Assembly: GCA_025058595.1 (NCBI GenBank)
Contig: JANXEK010000004.1
Location: forward strand, 18,216 to 82,215
Direction: 5' to 3'
DNA length: 64,000 nt
Source: Candidatus Bathyarchaeota archaeon
Lineage (GTDB): Archaea; Thermoproteota; CALKCG01; B24; DRYS01
Shown: in pieces, positions 7,393 to 16,737 of the stretch
How the letters are laid out: each line of letters starts with the position of its first letter
How positions within the stretch are numbered: the stretch's first letter is position 1
Program-made: the position numbers and the translations under genes
The notes under the pieces: model-generated
What the model saw: the letters and a program-made list of their open reading frames with translations, nothing else
What the model was told of the DNA's origin: nothing
Databases searched by the model: none

Positions 7393-10104
7393 ATGAGTGG
7401 TATCTATGAAGTCGAGGTATTCAGGAGTGAAGGGTTCAAACGTAGAAGATGTCCTTCATGCGGTAGATTCTTCTGGAGTGTAGATGAAGACCAGGTATAC
7501 TGCGGGGATCAGCCTTGCGTAGAGTATAGCTTCATAGGCAACCCTATAACCGGTGTTAGGTATAGGCTTGAGGATATGCGTGAAGCGTTTCTATCGTTCT
7601 TCGAAAGGAACGGTCATAGAAGGGTTAGAAGATACCCGGTCGTCGCTAGGTGGAGGGAGGATGTATACCTGGTAGGGGCATCTATATATGCCTTCCAACC
7701 CTGGGTTACAGAGGGTATAGCTCCACCGCCAGAAAATCCTCTAACCATAAGTCAGCCATGTATAAGGCTAACGGATCTACCGAAGGTTGGACGTACGGGT
7801 AGACATTTAACGAGCTTCGAGATGATGGCGCATCATGCATTCAATACAAAGGATGAAACCGTATACTGGAACGATGAAACCGTAGAATACTGCTATAGGT
7901 TCTACAAGGATGTATTGAAGGTTCCGGCTGAACGTATAACGTTCATAGAGGATTGGTGGTCTGGCGGGGGTAATGCTGGTGAAGACTTCGAGGTGGTTAT
8001 CGGTGGAGCCGAGGTCGCCACCCTAGTATTCATGCACTACAGGGATAGAGATGGCGCTCTAGAAGAGATGCCTGTAAAGGTTGTAGATACAGGTTACGGT
8101 TTAGAGAGGAATGTATGGGTATGTTTAGGATCGCCCACCATCTACGATGCTGTACATAGAGAGTTTATCGATAGAGTTACAGTCGAAGCAGGTATACCTA
8201 AAGTCGACGAACGAATACTTGTAGAGATATCGAAAGCTTCAGGTAGGATGGATGCTATATCCGATGCCGAATACCAGGTTGCTGATAGACTAGGGGTTTC
8301 GGTCGAAGAGCTTAGACAGGTTATGAAGCCATATACGGCTGTATACGCGTTAGCCGATCATACGTATACGATCGCTTGGATGCTATGCGATGGGATCGTT
8401 CCGTCGAATACGGGTGCGGGATATCTAGCTAGACTCTTGATAAGGAGGGGTCTAAGATTCCTTAGAGAAATTGGGTTGGAGACCCCTCTATCCGACTTCA
8501 TAGATTTCCAGATATCGCGTATAGCTAGAAGCTATCCTGAAGTTGGAGGTTCTAGGAGTAAAGTATTGGATATGGTTGATTTAGAGTCTGAAAGATACTC
8601 TAAGACCTTAAGCGAAGCTCCTAAGGTTATAGAGCGTACGATCGCGAGAGAGGGTAGAAAACATAAGCTTACCCTAACCGATCTGGTAGAGTTGTACGAT
8701 TCATACGGTATACCACCGGAAGTTTCCGAGGAATACGCATCTAAGCTAGGCGTAGAAGTCGAGAAGGGAGATTTCTACACTCTACTAGCTTCTAGGCATA
8801 GTAAACCTGAAGAGGTTAGGATGGAGGAGAAGCCTGTCTCGAAGCTTATACACGATCTACCTCCGACACGTACCCTATACTATGAAGATCCAGATATGCT
8901 TACGTTCAAAGCTAAGGTTTTAAGAGCTGTGGATCGGTACATTATACTAGATTCTACATGCTTCTACCCTGAAGGTGGAGGAGCTATATCGGATACAGGT
9001 GTTATAAGATGGGTTAACGGGGAACTCCGCGTGGTGGGTGTAGAGAAGGTAGACGGAATCATAGTTCATATAGTGGAAGGCCCTCTTCCGCCTGTAGGTG
9101 TAGAGGTGGAGGGTTATATCGATAGGGAGCGTAGGAAGCATATTAGAAGGCATCATACTGCTACGCATATACTTATAGGAGCTGCTAGGAGGCTTCTCGG
9201 CTCTCACGTATGGCAGATGGGTTCTCTGAAATCTATAGATTACGCTAGACTCGATATATCGCATTATAAGAGGTTATCGTTAGATGAGCTTAAAGCTTTA
9301 GAGAAGATGGCTAACGATGTAGTTGGAGAGGCTAGACGGGTTAACGTGTACTGGATGCCTAGGGATAAAGCTGAATCTATGTATGGATTCACATTGTATC
9401 AGGGGGGTGTCTTCCCAGGTAAGATTCTAAGGGTTGTCGAGATAGAGGGTTGGGATGCAGAAGCATGCGGAGGTATACATTGCAGTAGTACCTCTGAAGT
9501 TGGCTTCGTAAAGATTATCGGAGCTGAACGTATACAGGATGGCGTCGAAAGGATACATTTCACAGCGGGTGAAGCTTCGCTTAGATACGTATGGAGTATA
9601 GAGGATACTATAAGGAATCTATCAGATATACTTTCAGCCCCTATAGATAAACTCGTACCTACGGTAGATAACCTTTTAGGAGAGGTTAAGAGTCTACGTA
9701 GGGAGATTAGGAAGCTTAAGGAGAGGATGGCCGAATCGATAGCTACAGGTTACAGGAGCTTCGAGCTTAAAGGTGGAGTTAAGGTTAGCTTAGCATCTAT
9801 GGAGGGTGACCCTGAAACCGTTATCAAGGTTGGCGAGAAGATGCTAGGTAGGGATCCTTCCATCATAGCTATCTTCCTTATACCTGGAGATGTCTATCGG
9901 CTTGTAGTCATGGCTGGGGATGACGCTATAGCTAGAGGATTCGATGCAGGTAGGGTAGCGTCTATCATAGCTAGAGCTACTGGAGGGGTAGGCGGTGGGA
10001 AAGCTAGGCTAGGTCAAGGAGGTAAGCTTAATCCTACCGAAGCTGAGAAGCTTCTATCAGATATCGATAGGGTTAGATCAATCTTAGAATCCATAGGCAG
10101 CTGA
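7393..10104 (+). CDS. alaS: Alanyl-tRNA synthetase (archaeal type)
   Basis: Charges tRNA-Ala and hydrolyses mischarged Ser/Gly-tRNA. The 903 residues begin with the archaea-specific zinc-finger-like N-terminus (CPSCGRFFW ... CGDQPC), then the class II catalytic core, an editing domain with the HHTATH metal motif near residue 586 and CGGIHC near 690, a coiled coil (LRREIRKLKERM) and a glycine-rich C-Ala domain (ATGGVGGGKARLGQGG). Full length. It reads away from infB across a 170-bp promoter region. Confidence 0.97.
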   Translation: MSGIYEVEVFRSEGFKRRRCPSCGRFFWSVDEDQVYCGDQPCVEYSFIGNPITGVRYRLEDMREAFLSFFERNGHRRVRRYPVVARWREDVYLVGASIYAFQPWVTEGIAPPPENPLTISQPCIRLTDLPKVGRTGRHLTSFEMMAHHAFNTKDETVYWNDETVEYCYRFYKDVLKVPAERITFIEDWWSGGGNAGEDFEVVIGGAEVATLVFMHYRDRDGALEEMPVKVVDTGYGLERNVWVCLGSPTIYDAVHREFIDRVTVEAGIPKVDERILVEISKASGRMDAISDAEYQVADRLGVSVEELRQVMKPYTAVYALADHTYTIAWMLCDGIVPSNTGAGYLARLLIRRGLRFLREIGLETPLSDFIDFQISRIARSYPEVGGSRSKVLDMVDLESERYSKTLSEAPKVIERTIAREGRKHKLTLTDLVELYDSYGIPPEVSEEYASKLGVEVEKGDFYTLLASRHSKPEEVRMEEKPVSKLIHDLPPTRTLYYEDPDMLTFKAKVLRAVDRYIILDSTCFYPEGGGAISDTGVIRWVNGELRVVGVEKVDGIIVHIVEGPLPPVGVEVEGYIDRERRKHIRRHHTATHILIGAARRLLGSHVWQMGSLKSIDYARLDISHYKRLSLDELKALEKMANDVVGEARRVNVYWMPRDKAESMYGFTLYQGGVFPGKILRVVEIEGWDAEACGGIHCSSTSEVGFVKIIGAERIQDGVERIHFTAGEASLRYVWSIEDTIRNLSDILSAPIDKLVPTVDNLLGEVKSLRREIRKLKERMAESIATGYRSFELKGGVKVSLASMEGDPETVIKVGEKMLGRDPSIIAIFLIPGDVYRLVVMAGDDAIARGFDAGRVASIIARATGGVGGGKARLGQGGKLNPTEAEKLLSDIDRVRSILESIGS

Positions 10105-10148
10105 AAATCGTTAATACTCGGTTTCTCATATTCTTTTTTGCTGCATAT

Positions 10149-12425
10149 ATGAGTAAGCTTAGCATAGCTAAGTTCAGAGCCACCATTAGAGGGATAGCAT
10201 CTGAGGCTATATCTTCAGGTGAGAGGAGGCTTATACTCTTAGCCGGTAGGGAGAGTTTACGCTATGGATGTTCAGCTATCCGTATCTACCGTAGGTTAGC
10301 CGGAAGGGATGTATCACTACTCTATAGTGCTGATACCGATCAGACAGGTGCTTTGATAGGTTTAGATTATGTCAAAGATAGATTGGAAGGTTTAGTCTCT
10401 CTAGATGCGTTAAGCTTGGATGAAAGCGATCTAGCTTTAGGTGGGACATGGGATCTCCTCCTCGTAGATTTCTCTAAGCAGTTTAGAGCTAATGATCTAG
10501 GTAGGTTGACCGAGGCTGTTAGAGGTGGTGGTCTCCTCATATTCTGTATACCGTCTATAGATGAGTGGCTTTCAACTCTTACACCGTTCGAGAGGAAGCT
10601 CATATCTAAACCTTACACCGAGAGCGATTTTAAGCATCTATTCAAGAGAAGATTCATCTCTAAGATCATCGATCATCCAGGGGTATGGCTTATAGATTTG
10701 GAGAAAGGCGAAGTTCACGGTGAGGAGATTAAAGTCGCTAGATCTGCCTCCTCGAGGTTTACAGTCAATCTATACGGTATACCCTTAACAGAAGATCAGC
10801 TTAAAACGATAGAAGCCTTCCAAAAGCTTATAGAAGCTAGGGGTAGAAGCTGTCTTCTCGTATTAGCCGATAGGGGTAGAGGTAAATCTGCGGCTATAGG
10901 TTTAGGGTTAGCCTGGTATACTAAGAAGCTCCTCGATGAAGGTAGATCTAGACTTATCCTATTAACAGCTCCAGAACCTAGTAATACCAAGACTCTGATA
11001 GAATTTCTGGTTAGGGGATTGGATAACCTACATATAGGGTATAGCGTTAGAGAGGTCGGTGGGATTATACGTAGGGTTGAGGTAGGCAGTATAGAGATAG
11101 CGTATACACAGCCTATCGTAGCGGCTAAAAGCAGGGTTGCCGTTAAAATCGTAGATGAAGCTGCAGGTATACCTATACCCATACTCCTAGATATATTAAG
11201 GGGTTCTAGGATATCCGTATTCTCCTCTACGATACACGGCTACGAGGGGGCTGGTAGGGGTTTCTCCGTCAGGTTTATGAAAGCTCTCAGAGAGGATCCT
11301 AAACTTAACGTGGAGTATGTAAGGTTGGAAACTCCGATAAGGTATCCTAGGGATGATCCTATAGAGAGATGGCTCTACGATGTACTCCTTCTCGACGCTG
11401 AACCTGATAGGATCGAAGGCGAACCTACGCTCGACCTGGTAAGCTACAGGCGTATAGATAAGGATGACCTATTCAGAGATGAAAGCATGCTTAGAAGCCT
11501 CTACAGTATATACGTACTAGCACACTACAGGAATAGACCTAACGATCTAGCTATACTTTTAGATGCGCCGCATCATTCAGCTAGAGCGTTAACCTACGAT
11601 GGCAAAGTTATCGTAAGCCTATGGGTTGCGGAGGAGGGTGGCTTAACTTTCGCATCCAGGGAGGATATGCTTAGAGAAGCTGAAGCTTCAGGTCACGTTA
11701 TACCTAGCCGTATAGCTCTATACTGCGGCGTTCTAGATTTCTTCAAGCTGAGGGGGTTGAGGATCGTACGTATAGCTACGCATCCAAACTTTACCGGTAA
11801 AGGTTTCGGATCTAAAGCTTTAAGTATGCTCGAATCTGAATCTTCAGGCATATACCATTGGGTTGGAGCTAGCTTCGGTGCATCTGAGGAACTCGTAAGA
11901 TTCTGGCTTAAGAATGGGTATATCCCATTGCATCTAAGTCCATCTATAAACCCCGTTTCAGGAGAGTATAGCTTGGTAGTAGTTAAACCGCTAACGAGGG
12001 AGGCTTACGAGTATATAGCTCAAGCTAACGTCGAATTTAGGATACGGTTGATCGAAAGCCTATGCGATGTATACTCGAAGCTTGAACTCGATGTAGCTAG
12101 ACTCCTATTATCGGTAGGCCTTGGAGGTATACGTGTAAAGCTTACTAGGAGTCAGGAAGATAGGGTTAGAGAGTATAGTAGGGGGGTGTTAAGCTATGAA
12201 GCTTCATGCGATTCTGTGAAAGCTCTAGCTAGGATGCACTTCCTATCTAAACCAGATGAGAGGGTTAGATTTGAATATTACGAAGAGGAGCTGATGATAG
12301 CTAAGCTTTTCATGGGTATAGATTGGGAGTCTATAAGGAGGATCCTCAAGATAGATAAACCTTTAGATTATATGAGGAGGATAACCGGTAAGATGGTGGA
12401 ATGGTATCTAGATAGATCAGAGTAG
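10149..12425 (+). CDS. tmcA: tRNA(Met) cytidine acetyltransferase TmcA (NAT10/Kre33 homologue)
   Basis: ATP- and acetyl-CoA-dependent RNA helicase-acetyltransferase that makes N4-acetylcytidine; in archaea the family modifies tRNA and, in some hyperthermophiles, many rRNA sites. Domain order in 758 residues: N-terminal DUF1726-like domain, helicase with P-loop ADRGRGKSA near residue 240 and a DEAAGIPIP Walker-B-like motif, a GNAT domain with ATHPNFTGKGFGSKAL near residue 542, and a C-terminal tRNA-binding region. ATG 10149 follows alaS by 45 bp, so the two may be cotranscribed. The 3' end overlaps the opposing radical SAM gene by 9 bp. Confidence 0.95.
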   Translation: MSKLSIAKFRATIRGIASEAISSGERRLILLAGRESLRYGCSAIRIYRRLAGRDVSLLYSADTDQTGALIGLDYVKDRLEGLVSLDALSLDESDLALGGTWDLLLVDFSKQFRANDLGRLTEAVRGGGLLIFCIPSIDEWLSTLTPFERKLISKPYTESDFKHLFKRRFISKIIDHPGVWLIDLEKGEVHGEEIKVARSASSRFTVNLYGIPLTEDQLKTIEAFQKLIEARGRSCLLVLADRGRGKSAAIGLGLAWYTKKLLDEGRSRLILLTAPEPSNTKTLIEFLVRGLDNLHIGYSVREVGGIIRRVEVGSIEIAYTQPIVAAKSRVAVKIVDEAAGIPIPILLDILRGSRISVFSSTIHGYEGAGRGFSVRFMKALREDPKLNVEYVRLETPIRYPRDDPIERWLYDVLLLDAEPDRIEGEPTLDLVSYRRIDKDDLFRDESMLRSLYSIYVLAHYRNRPNDLAILLDAPHHSARALTYDGKVIVSLWVAEEGGLTFASREDMLREAEASGHVIPSRIALYCGVLDFFKLRGLRIVRIATHPNFTGKGFGSKALSMLESESSGIYHWVGASFGASEELVRFWLKNGYIPLHLSPSINPVSGEYSLVVVKPLTREAYEYIAQANVEFRIRLIESLCDVYSKLELDVARLLLSVGLGGIRVKLTRSQEDRVREYSRGVLSYEASCDSVKALARMHFLSKPDERVRFEYYEEELMIAKLFMGIDWESIRRILKIDKPLDYMRRITGKMVEWYLDRSE

Positions 12426-14006
12426 CTTGGTAAGCTTATCTTCGAATCCTTTAAACAATACATATAATTCTTTCAACTTCTCTCCATCAACCCCTACATC
12501 CACCACACTATCCCAAGGAAATACGTACCCCTCATCCTTCTCCGATAGATACCTACCTACATCTATACCTGTATCAGCTAAAGCTCTACGCCAACCAGAT
12601 AATCCTACACCGTATAGAGCCCATCTAGCTATAAGCTCTGCTAGCTCCAATCCTCCGAACGATAGTACGGTCTGTATCTGAGCCCACCTTTCATCGTAAA
12701 AATCCACATCGACTATATACCCATCGATAGACTCTTCAATCCTACGTCTGATCCTACGATAGGATTCTAAAGGCTTCAATCCACTCCATTGAAGAGGCGT
12801 ATGAGGTTTAGGTATCGCAGGATTTATAGATAGCTTTATGGAGCTTGGATGCCTGAACCCAGCCTCAATGGCATCGCGTACGATATCCAATATGTATCTT
12901 TCCTCACCTTCGAAGAATCCTACGAGGAAGTAGAGCTTAAGCTCTCTGAATCCTAGCTTATAGGCTTCACAAAATATCGACGATAACCCCTCCCTAGTAT
13001 AGGGTTTACCCAGGATGGATGCTAGAGGGCAGAAACCAGATTCAGGAGCTAACGTAAGCATCCTCTGCCCAACTCTTGCTATAGCTTCAAGCCTATCACT
13101 ACCGATAGTATCTAGCCTAAGGCTTGGGATCGATGCCTCTAAACCTACATCTATAAGATATCCTAGAATTTTATCTGAATCCTTATGATCGAAAAATGAA
13201 GGTGCATAAAACGTAATCTTCCTAACATTATTTACTTCAACCCCTTCATCTATGAGAAGCTTAATCTTCGCAAAGCTTCTATCCCTTTTAGGCTTGAATA
13301 TATACCCCTCTAAACAGAATAAACACCTATGGGGGCATCCTCTAGAAGCTTCTACCATCATACTCCTACCCCATATAGGCTCCCTATCTAACGGCTGCAG
13401 CTGCAGTATAGGGTGATATGCATCATCTAGGTTCGCTTGGTAAACCCTTCTAACAGGTGTTCTAGATAATCTATGCACATATACCCCGTCAATACCGGCT
13501 AATCCTTCAAGCATAGATCTCCTATCCCCTCTAGACTCTACTATTACATCAAGAATCCTGTCTATGGATGGCTCGAACTCGCCTATGAAAGCTGTATCGG
13601 CTACGCATAAAGCTAACAACGGGTTAGCCGTAGCTACAGGTCCACCTACTAGGAGTATAGGTGGATCTTCACGTCTAGAAGGTATAGGCTCGATACCGTT
13701 ACGTATAAGCATAGAAGCTATCTTAACTATATCCGGCTCAAAGTGTAGCGATGCGAGTATAGCATCGAAATCCCTTAGAGTCATACCATACTCTATACTC
13801 TGAGGTATATCATCAAGGCTTGGTTCAAATACTATACGATCCGCTACCACATCGTCATACGAATTGCATATGTAATATAGGGATTGATGAGCTAGGCTAG
13901 CTAACGCAGCCTCATAGCTTGAAGGATACAGTACAGCTATCTTCGTATACCAGGCTTTATACGATTTCGCTACCCTACCATACTCTCTGAAACGTTGTAT
14001 AGGCAT
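12417..14006 (-). CDS. Radical SAM protein with N-terminal B12-binding-like domain
   Basis: 529 residues. The N-terminal 200 residues resemble the Rossmann-like cobalamin-binding half of B12-dependent radical SAM proteins (LYPSSYEAALASLAHQSLYY, then ILLVGGPVATANPLL). A CPHRCLFC cluster near residue 220 is the CxxxCxxC motif that binds the SAM-cleaving 4Fe-4S cluster, and LAPESG and the SINPAIPKPHTPLQW segment are typical of this archaeal subfamily. The substrate is unknown. Convergent with tmcA, overlapping by 9 bp. Confidence 0.85.
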   Translation of the reverse strand: MPIQRFREYGRVAKSYKAWYTKIAVLYPSSYEAALASLAHQSLYYICNSYDDVVADRIVFEPSLDDIPQSIEYGMTLRDFDAILASLHFEPDIVKIASMLIRNGIEPIPSRREDPPILLVGGPVATANPLLALCVADTAFIGEFEPSIDRILDVIVESRGDRRSMLEGLAGIDGVYVHRLSRTPVRRVYQANLDDAYHPILQLQPLDREPIWGRSMMVEASRGCPHRCLFCLEGYIFKPKRDRSFAKIKLLIDEGVEVNNVRKITFYAPSFFDHKDSDKILGYLIDVGLEASIPSLRLDTIGSDRLEAIARVGQRMLTLAPESGFCPLASILGKPYTREGLSSIFCEAYKLGFRELKLYFLVGFFEGEERYILDIVRDAIEAGFRHPSSIKLSINPAIPKPHTPLQWSGLKPLESYRRIRRRIEESIDGYIVDVDFYDERWAQIQTVLSFGGLELAELIARWALYGVGLSGWRRALADTGIDVGRYLSEKDEGYVFPWDSVVDVGVDGEKLKELYVLFKGFEDKLTKLL

Positions 14007-14111
14007 AGAGGAACTAAGCCTCCTACGAATACCATACCCTCTCCTACTACTATACCGATTAATAGTTAAGTATAATTCCTATTAAACGATAAAATCTTGG
14101 ATTATACTACC

Positions 14112-15332
14112 ATGAAGCCGGTTGTCTACGTAGCTAAACCTGGGTTGAACTATGAAGACGTATATAGGACGGTATTCATGATGCTAGATCGGCTATGGAT
14201 CATCTCGAAGCTTAGGATAGAACCTAGATCTAGGATCTTGGTTAAACCTAATCTTACGATAGATAAACCTTGGACTACCGGGGCTACCGTATGCCCATAT
14301 TTAGTGGAAGCTATCGTTAGATGGTTTCAGATGAAGATCGATGATTGCGAGGTTATCGTAGGCGAAGGATCTATGCTAGGCGTAGATACGTTTAAATCTT
14401 TCGAAGTCTGCGGCTACCTAGAGCTTGCCGATAGGCTGGGTATAGAACTAGTGGATCTAAACCGTCAACCAACCGTTACGGTAGAGGTAGCCGATGGTAA
14501 GGTATTGAAAGAGATCGAGGTAGCTAAAACAGTGTTAGAATCCGACTTTATAGTGAATGTAGCTAAGCTGAAGACGCATATACTTACACTCGTTTCGCTC
14601 GGTATGAAGAATATGAAAGGGATACTACCATACAAGGGTAAGAAGGCTATACATTTTCTAGGCTTAGAGCATGGGATAGTCGACCTTAACTCTATCGTGA
14701 AACCCGATCTAACGTTTATCGATGGGCTCATAGGTATGGAAGGTTTCGGTCCGCTAGTAGGTGAAGCTATAGAGCTAGGTATAATCGTAGCCGGTTTCGA
14801 CGTAGTTTCAGTTGATTCTATAGCTTCGTATATGATGGGTGTAGATCCATATGAAGTCCTCCATATAAGGTATGCTGGTGAACGTGGATTAGGTGTCTTA
14901 GAGCTAGATAGGGTTAAGGTCTACGGTTTAGATCCATCCATCGTTAGAAGACCTTTTAAGCTTCCACCTAGGAGTATAGCAGGTGATTATCCAGGTGTAC
15001 ATCTCATACTCGGCGATCCCTGCAGCGGTTGTATAGGCTCTATAGCAACAGCTCTAACTATAATGAAAGAGTCTGCTGAGCTTAAAGCGTTGATAGATAT
15101 GTATGGATGTTTAACCGTAGCTATAGGACCTAAAGCTAGGTTGGATGAGAGTAAGGGTTTAACAGTATTATGCGGGCGGTGTCTATATCGTACGAACGTC
15201 GATGGTATATTCATACCTGGATGCCCACCTCAAAGCTATCTTATAAGGGATATATTGAGAACGAAGATAGGTCTCCCACCGATATATGTAAGCGAGGATG
15301 TAGTTAGGGAGGCTGAGGAATTCTATCGTTAG
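14112..15332 (+). CDS. DUF362 protein with C-terminal cysteine-rich segment
   Basis: About 406 residues. DUF362 proteins are widespread in archaea and poorly characterised; some carry ferredoxin-type clusters. Visible marks: KPNLTIDKPWTTGATV near residue 40, the VAKLKTH and LGMKNMKGILPYKGK core near 150-180, VDSIASYMMGVDP near 235, and a C-terminal part with GDPCSGCIGS, CGRC and PGCPP that could hold a metal cluster. A paralogue at 35211-36062 lacks this tail. The track starts at TTG 14097; I prefer ATG 14112, where the DUF362 sequence begins. Confidence 0.8.
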   Translation: MKPVVYVAKPGLNYEDVYRTVFMMLDRLWIISKLRIEPRSRILVKPNLTIDKPWTTGATVCPYLVEAIVRWFQMKIDDCEVIVGEGSMLGVDTFKSFEVCGYLELADRLGIELVDLNRQPTVTVEVADGKVLKEIEVAKTVLESDFIVNVAKLKTHILTLVSLGMKNMKGILPYKGKKAIHFLGLEHGIVDLNSIVKPDLTFIDGLIGMEGFGPLVGEAIELGIIVAGFDVVSVDSIASYMMGVDPYEVLHIRYAGERGLGVLELDRVKVYGLDPSIVRRPFKLPPRSIAGDYPGVHLILGDPCSGCIGSIATALTIMKESAELKALIDMYGCLTVAIGPKARLDESKGLTVLCGRCLYRTNVDGIFIPGCPPQSYLIRDILRTKIGLPPIYVSEDVVREAEEFYR

Positions 15333-15342
15333 ATTCATCTGA

Positions 15343-15915
15343 TTATAGTAGGTTTCTAACACCTCTAGCTATATACTCTACGGCTATAGCTGCGACTATT
15401 ATAGCCGTTATGCTAGCTATTATCTCCGAACCGGTTTCCCCTAGAAGCTTATAGATTCTACCTATAGATCTCAGTATAGCCCATACGATGGCTATATTCA
15501 CGACTACCGCTATAAGAGTCGACGAGAAGCCTATAGTCCTTACCAGTATGAGGCTTGTGGTTATAGCGCCAGGGCCTACCAGGAGTGGGCATGCCAACGG
15601 TACCACGCCTACCTTTGCTTTCGTAGGGCTACGCCAGCCTTCAAGTAGTATCCTAACCGAGATTGCTAAAAGCAGTATTCCTCCAGCTACCATAAAGCTG
15701 TCTACCGATATAGCGAACAGCTCCAGTATATACTGGCCTAGAAGGGTGAACGTTAGCAGGAGTATGAAAGCTGTTATACCTGTAGCGTTGAATACTCTTC
15801 TACGTTTATCTTCGGATAGATCAGATGTTAGACCTATGAAGATAGGCACGTTACCTATAGGGTCGAGTACTGCGAAGAGGGCTATCACAGCCTTAGTTAG
15901 CTCTATAGGATCCAT
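15343..15915 (-). CDS. MarC family (UPF0056) integral membrane protein
   Basis: 190 residues with six hydrophobic segments. The N-terminal FAVLDPIGNVPIFIGLT and the internal repeat-like PLACPLLVGPGAITTSLIL are the two conserved MarC half-sites. The family has no firmly established substrate; early links to multiple antibiotic resistance were not upheld. It lies just downstream of the zinc-ribbon gene in the same direction (gap 11 bp), so they are probably one transcript. Confidence 0.9.
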   Translation of the reverse strand: MDPIELTKAVIALFAVLDPIGNVPIFIGLTSDLSEDKRRRVFNATGITAFILLLTFTLLGQYILELFAISVDSFMVAGGILLLAISVRILLEGWRSPTKAKVGVVPLACPLLVGPGAITTSLILVRTIGFSSTLIAVVVNIAIVWAILRSIGRIYKLLGETGSEIIASITAIIVAAIAVEYIARGVRNLL

Positions 15916-15926
15916 GAAGCCGAATC

Positions 15927-16286
15927 CTACCCCTTCCTCGATGTTAGATTTCTAAGTTTACCTAGGACGTCGAGCCACATAGATATCAAACTTACAAGTT
16001 CGAACTGTTTATCAGGATTAGTCGTAGCCGATACTAGATCCCCGAGCTCTTCAAGCTTAGATACCGCTATCTTCTCCAAGATTCTAAGCGATAGGTCAGC
16101 GGTAGTTTTAATGAGCTCTTCATCGCTCCTAACTAATATAAATTTACGGTTGCATAGAGGGCAGAAGACATCTTCTTTAAGCTTGAATAGTGGAACCTTA
16201 CATTCTGGGCAGCTTTCGTTTAGCATAGATGCTCCTAGCTTTAGAAGCTCAGCCATACGTTTGAAATCTGCATCCCTCACAGCCAT
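15927..16286 (-). CDS. SSSCA1/ZNRD2-like (autoantigen p27) zinc-ribbon protein
   Basis: A 119-residue protein with a four-cysteine ribbon, CPEC (near residue 26) and CPLC (near 43), preceded by a short helix (MAELLKLGASMLNES) and followed by a helical tail. The pattern matches the archaeal UPF0148 / eukaryotic SSSCA1 family of unknown function. Cotranscribed upstream of marC. The ATG at 16286 fits the family N-terminus. Confidence 0.82.
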   Translation of the reverse strand: MAVRDADFKRMAELLKLGASMLNESCPECKVPLFKLKEDVFCPLCNRKFILVRSDEELIKTTADLSLRILEKIAVSKLEELGDLVSATTNPDKQFELVSLISMWLDVLGKLRNLTSRKG

Positions 16287-16452
16287 ATGGTTAACCCCTA
16301 TAATCTATGAATAACTCCTCCTCTTTAAGGATTAATCTAGATCGAACGTTAGGTTTAAAGGCTTGATAACGGTTATTTAACGATACCGAATATATAGGAT
16401 CCGGGTAGATCGCAGCGGGTATCCCGGTTAAACAGGTTGGAGGTGATGCCAT

Positions 16453-16737
16453 TTGTCTAGTAGGAAGAAGCCTACATCGGAGGAATATAAAGCTAGAGTT
16501 GCTCAAGCTATACAGCTCATGGAGACTATAGTTAACGACCGTCTAACGCCTAGAAATATAAGAAGGGTTGTAAGCGAAGGTATAGAACTACTTAAATCTG
16601 AGAAGCTAAGCTTAGCGGCTAGAGCTGTACAGGTTATAGAGTCTCTTGATGAGATTATGCAGGATCCAAATATGCCTCTATATGCTAGAACTAAGCTCTG
16701 GCAGATAATATCGTACCTAGAAGGGATTAGAGACTGA
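16453..16737 (+). CDS. UPF0147 family protein
   Basis: A 94-residue all-helical protein conserved across archaea, function unknown. Recognised by the RRVVSEGIELLKSEKLSLAARA and QDPNMPLYARTKLWQI segments. The start is TTG 16453, preceded by GGAGGTGAT, a near-perfect Shine-Dalgarno. Its stop overlaps the first base of the FAU-1 gene, so translation of the two is probably coupled. Confidence 0.88.
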   Translation: MSSRKKPTSEEYKARVAQAIQLMETIVNDRLTPRNIRRVVSEGIELLKSEKLSLAARAVQVIESLDEIMQDPNMPLYARTKLWQIISYLEGIRD

